Source: Actinacidiphila epipremni (GTDB taxonomy: Bacteria > Actinomycetota > Actinomycetes > Streptomycetales > Streptomycetaceae). Taken from it: DNA of 64,000 nucleotides. This document shows, piece after piece, positions 16,178 to 24,029 of this stretch. A program made the translations under genes and the position numbers. The notes under the pieces were generated by a model, which did not search any database, had not been told where the DNA came from, and saw only the letters and a list, made by a program, of their open reading frames with translations. The DNA lies in contig NZ_JAATEJ010000007.1 in NCBI RefSeq assembly GCF_012034175.1, positions 234,745 to 298,744 on the forward strand. Reading direction: 5' to 3'. Numbering within the stretch: position 1 is the stretch's first letter; each line of letters starts with the position of its first letter.

Positions 16178-17035
16178 TCAGCACGGGTCGCGCCAGGCGT
16201 CCAGGGACAGGTGCTTGGCCATCGAGCTGAAGCCCAGCTTGCGCACCGCCGGGCAGAACTGCGCGGGCTTCAGCTCGTACTCGACGTGGAAGACCGGCTT
16301 GTGAGCGGTGATGAACGGCGTGAGCTGCTTGCACTCGCCGTACTGCGCGCACTGCTCGTCCACGGAGAAGTCGAAGTCCCCCAGGAGCTGGGGGACTTGG
16401 TCCAGGTCGTTCTTGAGGCCGACCGCGAGGCCGCGGTCGTGGGCGAGGGCCGCGATCATGCGGTTGTACGCGAGCTGGTCGGCCGCGGTGAGCGGGAAGC
16501 CGGTGGTGTTGGTGTACCCGTCGAGGAGGTCCGGCTCGACGGCGTCAAAGCCCTTGGCCCTGCACATGTCGAAGCGGGCGGCCATCAGCGGGCGGAGCCG
16601 GTCCCTGGCGCGGATGTCGAGCCAGCGCTCGCCGTCCCAGCCGTCGCCGCGGCCCAGCAGGGCGGCGGGGAAGTCCTTGGCGTCCGGCCGGAAGGACTCC
16701 CACGCGCCGGCGTTGACGTAGCAGATGACGTGCCGGCCGGCCTTGTGCAGCTCCGCGACGAGCGCGGCGTCGTTCTCGAAGCCGTCGACGTCGTAGACGG
16801 GCACGTCGACGGAGGTGTCGACCGTCCCGCTGAGCTGCCACTGCCACGCGACGCCGGGCTGCGGCTGCCAGCGCGTGGCCGCGCGGGTCGTCGGGGCCGG
16901 CGGCGCGACGGACGGCTTGCCGTCATCGCCTCCGCCGGAGGTGGTGCAGCCGGCGAGGGCGAGCACGCCGAGGGCGGCGCCGAGCGCGGCGAGCCGGCGG
17001 AGGGCGCGGGCGGTCCTGGCGGAGGGGCGGTTCAT
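16178..17035 (-). CDS. GH114 endo-alpha-1,4-polygalactosaminidase lipoprotein (Ega3-like)
   Basis: A 285-residue lipoprotein with the lipobox LALAGC. The mature part is a GH114 TIM barrel: WQWQLSGTVD at the start, VICYVNAGAWESFRPD, the acidic GFDAVEPDLLDGY (E167) and GLKNDLDQVPQL, all family signatures; its cysteine in DEQCAQYGEC is also conserved. GH114 enzymes such as fungal Ega3 cut de-N-acetylated galactosamine linkages in galactosaminogalactan, and a related function occurs in Pel systems. Here it is the last gene of the exopolysaccharide operon and probably trims or recycles the polymer at the cell surface. It is 21 bases from the convergent GH127 gene. A tiny open frame fills the space to the gene upstream. 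Confidence 0.9.
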   Translation of the reverse strand: MNRPSARTARALRRLAALGAALGVLALAGCTTSGGGDDGKPSVAPPAPTTRAATRWQPQPGVAWQWQLSGTVDTSVDVPVYDVDGFENDAALVAELHKAGRHVICYVNAGAWESFRPDAKDFPAALLGRGDGWDGERWLDIRARDRLRPLMAARFDMCRAKGFDAVEPDLLDGYTNTTGFPLTAADQLAYNRMIAALAHDRGLAVGLKNDLDQVPQLLGDFDFSVDEQCAQYGECKQLTPFITAHKPVFHVEYELKPAQFCPAVRKLGFSSMAKHLSLDAWRDPC

Positions 17036-17133
17036 GGGGCCTCTGCGGTACGGGGAGGGGTGGGCGGTGACGGCGGGCCGTGGGCCCCCGTGGCGCTGGG
17101 CGCCGGGCCCGCCGCGGCGGGGGCGCCGGTCAT
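17032..17133 (-). CDS. Possible 33-residue bridging peptide between spherulin and GH114 genes
   Basis: The frame starts with an ATG overlapping the spherulin gene stop (ATGA) and ends with a TGA overlapping the GH114 start (ATGA). The product would be Pro-Ala-rich (MTGAPAAAGPAPSATGAHGP and so on), without recognised motif. Its role could simply be to carry ribosomes from one gene to the next. It may also be chance in GC-rich DNA. Confidence 0.3.
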   Translation of the reverse strand: MTGAPAAAGPAPSATGAHGPPSPPTPPRTAEAP

Positions 17134-17960
17134 GCGGCCTCCGCGGTGGCGCCCGGGACGTGCTGCCAGGGGTTCGGCGGGGTGCCGGGGACGGCGCAGT
17201 GGACGGCGGCGCCCCGGGCGGAGGCGGTGCGGGCCACCGCGCGGGCCGCGGCGCCGCCGGGGACGCCGTAGACGAGGTGGCAGAAGCGCGCGGGGGAGTG
17301 GGCGGCGGTCCAGCCCGGGACGGCCGCCGCCGTGTAGTCCGCCCAGCTGCCCTCGTACGTCACCAGCAGGTCGCCGACCGAGGTGTACGCCGGGTCCGGA
17401 TGCACCCCCGGGTTGAGCACCACCGTACGGGCCCCGCCGCGGCGGGCGGCCCGCTCCAGCCGCCGGTAGTACGGCAGCCGGTCGCGGCCCGCGGCGGCGC
17501 GGTCGAAGAAGACGCCGGCGACGCCGTACCACTCCCGGTGCCGCGCCACATCCCGCGCGGCGTCCTGCACCGGCCGGGTCGCGTAGTCGGTGTCGACGTA
17601 CCCCAGCAGCCGCACCCCGGCCGCCCGGAGCCGCCCCGCCGCCGCGGCGAAAGCCCCGTCAGGACCCGAACTCCCGGGCCCGTCCGCCACGTTGACGACG
17701 ACGCCGTACAGCCGCGCCGCCGCCCGCTCCAACGCCCGCCACGCGGCGGGGTCGACATCCGGATGCACATACAACGGCACAAGCAGCGACCGCCCACCCC
17801 CGCCCCCGCACCCCCCGAGCCGCCCCGCCCGCCCGTCCGGCCGCGGGGCGGGCCCGGGCGTGCCTGTGGCCGGGGCGGGGGTGCGGTCGCCGGGGTGCTG
17901 CTCTTCCCGCCCGGCTCCCGCGGTCCGAACTGCCGGGCCCGAGGCGCTGCGTGGCCTCAT
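17130..17960 (-). CDS. Spherulin-4 family glycoside hydrolase (Sph3-like)
   Basis: A 276-residue protein of the spherulation-specific family 4 (related to GH135 Sph3). After a 57-residue basic, Pro-Gly-rich start without a clear signal peptide comes the barrel: [73 protein letters not shown] and VTYEGSWADY. D153 and E203 match conserved acidic positions, but the Glu that follows the first Asp in the fungal enzyme is Arg here (FFDR), so activity is uncertain. Sph3 cuts alpha-1,4-GalNAc in fungal galactosaminogalactan and is needed to make it. The ATG overlaps the stop of the epimerase gene upstream (ATGA). The true start could be further in, as export would need a signal. Confidence 0.85.
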   Translation of the reverse strand: MRPRSASGPAVRTAGAGREEQHPGDRTPAPATGTPGPAPRPDGRAGRLGGCGGGGGRSLLVPLYVHPDVDPAAWRALERAAARLYGVVVNVADGPGSSGPDGAFAAAAGRLRAAGVRLLGYVDTDYATRPVQDAARDVARHREWYGVAGVFFDRAAAGRDRLPYYRRLERAARRGGARTVVLNPGVHPDPAYTSVGDLLVTYEGSWADYTAAAVPGWTAAHSPARFCHLVYGVPGGAAARAVARTASARGAAVHCAVPGTPPNPWQHVPGATAEAA

Positions 17961-18910
17961 ACCCGGGCCCCCGCCGTCGGGGCCGTCGCCTCATAGAGCG
18001 ACCTCAGGGCGTCGTCCAGGGTGCGGGTCGGGCGCCAGCCCAGGGCGGAGGCGGCCAGGGAGATGTCCGCGGCGGTCCAGGAGACCGCGGCCGAGCGCTC
18101 GGAGCCGGTGCCGGACTCCTCGATACGGCCGGTGAAGCCGGCGATGCCGGCCAGGCGGCCGGCCAGGTCGCGTACGAGGGTCGGCTCGCCGGAGCCGATG
18201 TTGAGCACCGGCGGGAGGGGGCCGGGGGCGGCGACCGCCAGGGCCACCGCATCCGCCACGTCCGCCACGTCCACGAAGTCACGGTACGCGCCCAGGTCAC
18301 CGGTGCGGACCGGCGCGCCGGGCGGCGCGGCGCGGAAGGCCGCGGCCAGCCGTCCGGGCAGCCCCGACAGGGGCGCGCCGGCGCCCACCGGGTTGAAGAC
18401 CCGCAGCACCACCGCGTCCAGGCCCGAGCCGGCCACCGCGAGCGTGCCGGCGAGCTTCGTCGCGCCGTACACCCCCGCTGGGCGGGCCGGCGCGGACTCC
18501 CGCAGCGGCGTGCCGGGCACCCCGGGGCCGTACTCGCCCGCCGAGCCCAGCTGCACGAGGCGGGCCGCGGGCACCCCCGCCGCGACCGCCTCGCACAGCG
18601 CCGCCGCGCCCCGCGCGTTGACCGCGGCCAGCGCGCTCGCCGGACCGGAGGCCAGGCCCGCGCAGTTGACGACCGCGTCGGGGCGCAGCCCCGCGAGGGC
18701 CGCGGCGAGCACGTCCACCGGCACCGAGCCGATGTCCACGCCGAGGTCCGGCATCCGCCGGCCGCCCCGCGCGCCCTGCGCGCCCCGCGCGCCTTCGCGG
18801 GGCCCGCCCCGCCCGCCGTACAGCACCGTCACGTCCGGCTCCGCCGCGAGCCGCGCGGCGACCGGGGCGCCGAGGTAGCCGCGGGCGCCGAGCACCAGGA
18901 TCCTGCGCAT
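17957..18910 (-). CDS. NAD-dependent sugar epimerase/dehydratase family protein
   Basis: A 317-residue short-chain reductase of the extended type, cytosolic. It has the Rossmann loop LGARGYLGAPVAA, the serine in LGSAGEYGP and the catalytic pair in VYGATKLAG (YxxxK). RVFNPVGAG and DFVDVADVADAV are typical of nucleotide-sugar epimerases or reductases such as GalE and RmlD relatives. The ATG was preferred because it begins directly at the Rossmann strand (MRRILVLGARG). It lies seven bases after the nucleotidyltransferase and overlaps the spherulin gene by four. It probably supplies an activated sugar for the exopolysaccharide, in the role held by Uge3 in fungi. Confidence 0.88.
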   Translation of the reverse strand: MRRILVLGARGYLGAPVAARLAAEPDVTVLYGGRGGPREGARGAQGARGGRRMPDLGVDIGSVPVDVLAAALAGLRPDAVVNCAGLASGPASALAAVNARGAAALCEAVAAGVPAARLVQLGSAGEYGPGVPGTPLRESAPARPAGVYGATKLAGTLAVAGSGLDAVVLRVFNPVGAGAPLSGLPGRLAAAFRAAPPGAPVRTGDLGAYRDFVDVADVADAVALAVAAPGPLPPVLNIGSGEPTLVRDLAGRLAGIAGFTGRIEESGTGSERSAAVSWTAADISLAASALGWRPTRTLDDALRSLYEATAPTAGARV

Positions 18911-18917
18911 CGCGCCC

Positions 18918-19631
18918 TCACGCCCCCTTGAGCAGCAGCGGACGCAGGCTGCTGAATTCCGCGTTGGCCCGGTCGTAGTCGTCGGGCCGGCCGATGTCCA
19001 GCCAGTACCCGTCGAACTCATGGGCCCGCGGCGGGCGTCCGGCCGCCAGCAGGTCCAGGACGACCTCGTCGAAGCCCAGCGGCATGCCCGGCGTGTAGCC
19101 GGCCAGCGCGCCGCGCGAGACGCCGTAGACCCCCATCGACACCCGGTAGTCCATGCTCGGCTTCTCGGTGAAGCCCACCACCTGCCCCTCGTCGGTGGTC
19201 AGCACCCCGAAGTCGATGTGCACCGTGCGCGGATACGTGGCGATCGTCAGCGCCGCGCCCGACGCCGCGTGCCCGCGCAGCAGTTGGCCGAAGTCCAGGT
19301 CGGTGAGCACGTCGCCGTTCATCACCAGGAAGTGCTCGGGCAGGTCGTCGCGCATGGTCAGCAGCGGCCCCATCGTGCCGAGCGGGTTGTCCTCGGTGGC
19401 GTAGCCGACCTCCAGCCCCCACTGCGAGCCGTCGCCGACGTAGGCCCGGATGATGTTGCCCAGGTGCCCGATGGCGATCGTGACGCTGCGGAAACCGGAG
19501 CCGGCGAGTTGTCTGAGGACGATCTCCAGGATCGCGTGGCTGTCGCCGATCGGCACGAGCGGCTTGGGCAGCGCGGTGGTGTACGGCCGCAGGCGTACGC
19601 CCTTGCCGCCCGCGAGGATGACAGCGTGCAT
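18918..19631 (-). CDS. Sugar-1-phosphate nucleotidyltransferase
   Basis: A 237-residue cytosolic enzyme of the NTP_transferase family. The N terminus has the nucleotide-binding signature ILAGGKGVRLRPYT followed by PKPLVPIGD; VMNGDVLTDLDF holds the metal-binding Asp and GFTEKPSMDYRVSMGVYG the sugar-contacting part. It joins a sugar 1-phosphate to an NTP to make an activated sugar. The ATG at 19631 has a GGGGGG ribosome site; another in-frame ATG ten codons upstream is less well placed. It forms a set with the epimerase genes on either side, presumably making one precursor for the polymer. The nucleotide and sugar used are not clear from sequence. Confidence 0.9.
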   Translation of the reverse strand: MHAVILAGGKGVRLRPYTTALPKPLVPIGDSHAILEIVLRQLAGSGFRSVTIAIGHLGNIIRAYVGDGSQWGLEVGYATEDNPLGTMGPLLTMRDDLPEHFLVMNGDVLTDLDFGQLLRGHAASGAALTIATYPRTVHIDFGVLTTDEGQVVGFTEKPSMDYRVSMGVYGVSRGALAGYTPGMPLGFDEVVLDLLAAGRPPRAHEFDGYWLDIGRPDDYDRANAEFSSLRPLLLKGA

Positions 19632-19707
19632 GGTGGGTCCCCCCAAATATCGTGCGGTCATGGTGATATGAGGTCCTGTCGGTGCAGGCAAAAGAACTGA
19701 CGTCGCG

Positions 19708-20709
19708 TCAGACGTTGTAGGCGGCGGTCTTGTAGCGGGCCAGGTGCGCCGGGTCGCGGAAGAAGTCGATCGTGCGGGCCAGCCCGTCCTCCAGGCTGTA
19801 CGCCGGCGCCCAGCCGGTCGCCTCGCGCAGCCGGGTCGCGTCGCACACCAGCCGCATCACCTCGGAACCGGCGGGCCGCAGCCGCGCCGGGTCCTCGACG
19901 ACAGCGAGGTCGGTGCCCATGAGCTTGCCGATGAGCGTGACCAGGTCGCCGACCGAGATCTCGCCGCCGGTCCCGGCGTTGAAGGTCCGGCCGACGACCT
20001 TCCCGGCCGGCGCGGTGCCGGCCGCGAGGAAGGCGGCGGCGGTGTCATGGACGAAGGTGAAATCCCGCGTGGGGCGCAGGTCCCCGAGCGTGACGGTGCG
20101 TTCGCCGGCGGCGACCTGGCCGATGACGGTCGGGATGACCGCCCGCATCGACTGCCGCGGCCCGAAGGTGTTGAAGGGCCGCAGCGTCACCACGGGCGTG
20201 CCGAAGCTCGCGTGGTAGCTGTCGGCGAGCCGGTCCGCGCCGGCCTTCGAAGCGGCGTACGGCGACTGCGTGTTGATCGGGTGGTCCTCGCTGATCGGCA
20301 CGGTCCGCGCGGTGCCGTACGTCTCGCTGGTCGAGGTGTGCACGAGGCGGGCGGCGCCCACGTCCCGTACCGCTTCGAGGACGTTGAGGGTGCCGGTGAC
20401 GTTGGTGTCGACGTAGGAGCGCGGGGCGCGGTAGGAGTACGGGATCGCGATGAGCGCGGCCAGGTGGTAGACGGTGTCGCAGCCGGCGACCAGCTCGCGT
20501 ACCGAGCCGGGGTCGCGGACGTCGCCCATCACGACCTCGACGTGGTCGCGCACCTCGGACGGCAGCAGCTCCAACCAGCCGTGCGAGGCGAAGGAGTTGT
20601 ACTGCACCATGGCGCGCACCCGGCGGCCCGAGGCGACCAGCGCCTCGACCAGGTGCGAGCCGATGAAGCCCTCGGCGCCGGTGACGGCGACCGGAGTTGC
20701 GGTGGACAC
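19708..20709 (-). CDS. NAD-dependent 4,6-dehydratase/epimerase, LegB-like
   Basis: A 333-residue extended short-chain dehydrogenase. Signatures are TGAEGFIGSHLVEALVASG, the segment MVQYNSFASHGWLELL typical of LegB-type 4,6-dehydratases, TSTSETYGTA, the catalytic YAASK and the substrate motif RPFNTFGPRQSMRAVIPT. Enzymes of this group remove water from an NDP-sugar to give a 4-keto-6-deoxy intermediate, or epimerise it. The GTG start has GGAG eight bases upstream. With the following nucleotidyltransferase and second epimerase it makes a three-gene nucleotide-sugar block within the exopolysaccharide operon. If it is a true dehydratase, the polymer contains a 6-deoxy sugar. Confidence 0.88.
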   Translation of the reverse strand: MSTATPVAVTGAEGFIGSHLVEALVASGRRVRAMVQYNSFASHGWLELLPSEVRDHVEVVMGDVRDPGSVRELVAGCDTVYHLAALIAIPYSYRAPRSYVDTNVTGTLNVLEAVRDVGAARLVHTSTSETYGTARTVPISEDHPINTQSPYAASKAGADRLADSYHASFGTPVVTLRPFNTFGPRQSMRAVIPTVIGQVAAGERTVTLGDLRPTRDFTFVHDTAAAFLAAGTAPAGKVVGRTFNAGTGGEISVGDLVTLIGKLMGTDLAVVEDPARLRPAGSEVMRLVCDATRLREATGWAPAYSLEDGLARTIDFFRDPAHLARYKTAAYNV

Positions 20710-20765
20710 GGAGGTATCTCCTCTGCGGTGACGGTGAGTTGAGGTGAGGTCGGGGTTGGTGCGGC

Positions 20766-22202
20766 TCAGCGGTGGGTGGTCACCCGCGCGGTGACCGTGC
20801 CGGCGGCGGCCAGCAGGACGGCGGTGGCTGCCGCGCCGGTCAGGCCGAGCACGGTGCCCGGCGCGGCGGTGTGCGCGGCCAGCAGCGCGAGCGCGGTCGC
20901 CGCGGCGGCGGCCGGCACGGCGGCGGCGGTCCAGGGCCGCCCGCACGACTGGAGCAGCAGCGTCAGCCACAGCGCGCAGCCCAGCGCGAGCAGGACGCTC
21001 AGGTGCGGTACGTCCCACGCCGGCGCGCCCGGCAGCACCGCCGACTCGACGCCCGCGAGGGCCACCAGCGTGACCGCGTAACCGCCCAGGCAGCGCGCCA
21101 GCACCCGCCACGAGCGGGCGAGCAGCCGCTCGGCCACGCCCGTGGCGCGTAGGGCCGCCAGGCACCGGCTGCGGAACCGGAAGAGCAGCCACTCGGCCAC
21201 TCCCATGCTCACGGTGAGCGCCGCGACCAGCTGCCCGTCGAGCGCGGCGGCCACCACCAGCACGCCGGCCGCGAACCCGGCGAGCGCCGGCGCCGCCGAC
21301 CGCCGCACCGGCACGGGCGCCTCGTCGTCCCGGCGTGCGGCGGCGCGCCCCCGGCCGCCCGGCGCCGAGCGCACCGCCGTGCGTACCGCGACCGCGGTCG
21401 CCGCGCCGACCGTCGCCGTGAGCGCCCCCGCGACCGCCGGGTCAGGCAGCCCCGCGGCGCCGAGGCCCGCGGCCACGCACAGCGGCGCGAGCACGTACAG
21501 CAGCAGGCGTTCCCGGCCGAGGACGAGCAGCACGGTCGCCGCGGCCATGTACAGGGCCTGGCCGAAGGCGAAGAGCGGGGCGGACGGGTGGGAGGCGCCG
21601 GTCAGGGCGAGCGCCGCCCCCGTCGCCGGCAGCACGCCCGCCGCCCCGCCGGCCAGCAGGCAGCGGGCCGCGGCGCGCGGCCGGCCGGCGAGCAGCAGCA
21701 GCCCTGCGCGGTGGGCCAGGCCCTGGTTCCAGCCCCAGCTCACCAGGGCCGCCGCCGCCCATCCGGCGACCGCCGCCGTCACCCCGAAGGGGCCCGCGGG
21801 CCCGTCCGCCCACCGCCCGCCGAGGACGTACCCGACTCCCGGCAGCGCGAAGGTCAGCCCGCGCAGCACGCACCGCAGCAGCCCCGTACGCCACGGGTCG
21901 GGGCCCGGCTCCGGCTCCGGGAAGGCCCGCGGCACGAGCGCGAACAGCGCCTCGGCGAGGGAGAAGAGGTCGCGGTGCCGGTACCGCCCGGTGATCTGCT
22001 CGTCCGTCAGGCCCTCGGACTCCAGCAGCGCCGCGACCTCCTCGGCGTGCACCGCGCTCGCGACCCGCCCGCCCAGCCGCTCGGCGAGCTCCGCCAGCGG
22101 ATCCCCCACCGCCCAGCCGGGCGCCGGCCGCATCCGTACGACGCCCCCCGCCAACTCCCCGCCCGGCTCCCCGGCCCCGACCAGCGACAGCCCCCCGCTC
22201 AC
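20766..22202 (-). CDS. Polytopic membrane protein of the exopolysaccharide operon
   Basis: A 478-residue protein. The first 100 residues are cytosolic and contain the helical stretch GRYRHRDLFSLAEALFALV; after that there are about ten to twelve hydrophobic segments separated by short Arg-rich loops, one longer loop carrying [19 protein letters not shown] do not recognise the family. Its length, number of membrane passes and place next to a PelF-type glycosyltransferase make it the best candidate for the membrane partner that exports or helps polymerise the polysaccharide (the job of PelG, or of the membrane part of fungal Gtb3). Start is a GTG that overlaps a tiny upstream frame as GTGA, with GGGAG six bases before it. 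Direct homology with PelG cannot be claimed. Confidence 0.8.
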   Translation of the reverse strand: MSGGLSLVGAGEPGGELAGGVVRMRPAPGWAVGDPLAELAERLGGRVASAVHAEEVAALLESEGLTDEQITGRYRHRDLFSLAEALFALVPRAFPEPEPGPDPWRTGLLRCVLRGLTFALPGVGYVLGGRWADGPAGPFGVTAAVAGWAAAALVSWGWNQGLAHRAGLLLLAGRPRAAARCLLAGGAAGVLPATGAALALTGASHPSAPLFAFGQALYMAAATVLLVLGRERLLLYVLAPLCVAAGLGAAGLPDPAVAGALTATVGAATAVAVRTAVRSAPGGRGRAAARRDDEAPVPVRRSAAPALAGFAAGVLVVAAALDGQLVAALTVSMGVAEWLLFRFRSRCLAALRATGVAERLLARSWRVLARCLGGYAVTLVALAGVESAVLPGAPAWDVPHLSVLLALGCALWLTLLLQSCGRPWTAAAVPAAAAATALALLAAHTAAPGTVLGLTGAAATAVLLAAAGTVTARVTTHR

Positions 22203-22381
22203 TGCACGCTCCCACCGGCCACCGCTCGCGTCCCGTTCGCGCGCCGCCCCCGCCGCGCGGCGGCATGCGCCGCCCGGCCGCCGGGCGGCCGTGTCCGCGG
22301 CAGCCGGCCCGGCGTGGCGCCGCCGGAGCCCCGGCCGCCCACCCGCGCCGTCGCGCCCACGCCCGGCCGTCCCGCCCTCAC
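22199..22381 (-). CDS. Possible 60-residue basic peptide tiled between pelF and the membrane gene
   Basis: A frame starting with GTG in the GTGA that overlaps the pelF stop and ending with TGA in the GTGA that overlaps the membrane gene start. The product is rich in Arg, Gly and Ala (MRAGRPGVGATARVGGRGSG and so on) with no known motif. It could couple translation across the 175-base gap, or could be chance. A similar tiled frame occurs between the spherulin and GH114 genes of the same operon. Confidence 0.3.
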   Translation of the reverse strand: MRAGRPGVGATARVGGRGSGGATPGRLPRTRPPGGRAAHAAARRGRRANGTRAVAGGSVQ

Positions 22382-23922
22382 GCCGTGCCCTCCGCCGCCG
22401 GGCCGCTCGCCGCGGGCGCTTCCCGCCAGACCCGGGAGAGCCAGGTCACGCCCGCGTACTGCTGGGCCGTGCGGGGCTCGGCCGGGGAGAGGCCGGCGTA
22501 GATCGCCCGGAAGGAGTCGACGGTGCGGCGCAGGGTGAACTGGTCGATGACGCGCAGCCGCGCCGCCTCGCCGAGGGCGGCCCGGCGGGCCGGGTCGCGC
22601 AGCAGGGACAGCGCCGCCAGCGCCATCGCCGCCGGGTCGCGCGGCGGCACGACCAGGCCGGTGTCGCCCACCGCCTCGCGCACCCCGCCGACGTCCGTCG
22701 AGACCGTGCAGCGCCCGCAGGACATCGCCTCGATGAGCGTGAACGGGAACCCCTCGCTGATGCTGGAGAGCATCACCACCTGCCCGGCCGCGTACGCCGT
22801 GCGGATGTCGTCCACCCGGCCCTCGAACGTCACCGCTTCCCCCGCGCCCACCGCCTGCGCGAGCGCCTCGCAGCGCTCCCGGTACGCCTCGCCGCCGCGC
22901 GGCGTGCCGCCGAAGATCCGCAGCCTGGCCTCCGGCATCTCCTCCCTGACCAGCGCGAACGCCCGGATCAGGGTCTCCAGGTCCTTGATCGGGTCGATCC
23001 GCCCGGCCCAGCTGAGCGTCGGGCGGGCCGGCTCGGGCCCGGCGAGCGGGAAGGCCGCGGGATCGACGCCGTTGTAGACCGTGCGGATACGGTCCGGCGC
23101 CGCGCCCCCGTGCTCCTCCCAGCGGCGGTTGTAGCGGTTGCCCGGCGTGATGAGGGCGCTGCTGCGGTAGCCCTCGCGGGCCAGCAGCCGGAAGAAGTGC
23201 AGCAGCAGCGCCTTGACCGGCCAGCGGTACGGCCCGGTGCGGTGCCCGAGGTAGCGCTCGCGCTGGTAGACGCCGTGCTCGGTGAGCAGCAGCGGCACGT
23301 CCTCGCGGTGGTGGGCCAGCAGGCCGGGCAGTGTGGCGAGCCCGCCGCTCACGGCGTGCGCGACCCCGGTCGGCGGGGGCGCGGCCAGCGGGCGCAGCGC
23401 GTGCTCCAGCAGGTCGGTGCCGGTCAGCGCGTCGTACTGGCTCGGCCGCGCCGCCGCGACCGCCGTCCCCGGCCGCCGCCACAGCGCGGCGAGGATGCGT
23501 ACCGCCGCCTCCGAGCGCAGCCCCGCCGCGAGCACGCCGGCCTGCGCCCATTCGCCGAGTTCGTACAGCGCGAGCCCGAAGTGCCGGTCCTCGCCGTCCT
23601 GTTCGGCCAGCAGCGCGGTGAGCAGGCCCTCCCACGCGCCGAGCAGCGCCCGCCGGTCCCGGCCGCGCGGCTCGCGCCCCCGCGGGGTCCGGCCCCACAT
23701 CGGCACGGTCTGCAACGCCGTGACGTTCGGCGGCAGTTGCCAGGCCAGCGGCTCCTCGCCGGTGGCGGTGACGGCCGTGACGCGGAAGCCGACGTCCGGC
23801 AGGGCGCGGAGCAACTGGTCGCACCAGACGCTCACCCCACCGGGGCTGTGCGGATACGTCCCCTCGGTCAGCAGCGTCACCTGTGCGGTGCGCGCCGCCG
23901 GCGTGCCGAAGACTGCGTGCAT
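22378..23922 (-). CDS. pelF: PelF-type GT4 glycosyltransferase
   Basis: A 514-residue cytosolic glycosyltransferase. The N-terminal domain (DUF3492) begins TLLTEGTYPHSPGGVSVWCD, a PelF signature, and contains LLTEHGVYQRERYL. The C-terminal GT4 domain shows YNGVDPAAF, WAGRIDPIKDLETLIRAF, the EGRVDDIRTAYAAG region and the nucleotide-sugar-binding SSISEGFPFTLIEAMSCG with both glutamates of the E-x7-E motif. PelF uses UDP-sugars to build the Pel polymer, and the same enzyme is one half of Gtb3, the synthase of fungal galactosaminogalactan. The ATG lies 107 bases downstream of the deacetylase gene, behind a strong hairpin that may lower its expression. With its neighbours it defines the operon as polysaccharide synthesis rather than breakdown. 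Confidence 0.93.
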   Translation of the reverse strand: MHAVFGTPAARTAQVTLLTEGTYPHSPGGVSVWCDQLLRALPDVGFRVTAVTATGEEPLAWQLPPNVTALQTVPMWGRTPRGREPRGRDRRALLGAWEGLLTALLAEQDGEDRHFGLALYELGEWAQAGVLAAGLRSEAAVRILAALWRRPGTAVAAARPSQYDALTGTDLLEHALRPLAAPPPTGVAHAVSGGLATLPGLLAHHREDVPLLLTEHGVYQRERYLGHRTGPYRWPVKALLLHFFRLLAREGYRSSALITPGNRYNRRWEEHGGAAPDRIRTVYNGVDPAAFPLAGPEPARPTLSWAGRIDPIKDLETLIRAFALVREEMPEARLRIFGGTPRGGEAYRERCEALAQAVGAGEAVTFEGRVDDIRTAYAAGQVVMLSSISEGFPFTLIEAMSCGRCTVSTDVGGVREAVGDTGLVVPPRDPAAMALAALSLLRDPARRAALGEAARLRVIDQFTLRRTVDSFRAIYAGLSPAEPRTAQQYAGVTWLSRVWREAPAASGPAAEGTA

Positions 23923-23979
23923 GGCGTGGTCGTCCCCCTGGACGGTCGGGTGGGTGCCGGGCCGCGGGCGCGCCCGGCG

Positions 23980-24012
23980 GTGCGGGCGGGGCGCCCACCG
24001 CCCCGCCCGCAC
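23980..24012 (-). terminator. Intercistronic hairpin between deacetylase and pelF
   Basis: GTGCGGGCGGGGCG and CGCCCCGCCCGCAC form a perfect 14-bp stem with a 5-base loop, between the stop of the deacetylase gene and the start of pelF. It may attenuate transcription into the rest of the operon or stabilise the upstream mRNA end. Confidence 0.55.
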
Positions 24013-24029
24013 GTACTGCTGCCGTGCGT

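Noticed and set aside
20766..22202. Calling the membrane protein PelG
   Set aside because: Length and membrane passes fit, but the typical PelG N terminus and motifs are not recognisable; left as an unknown membrane protein.
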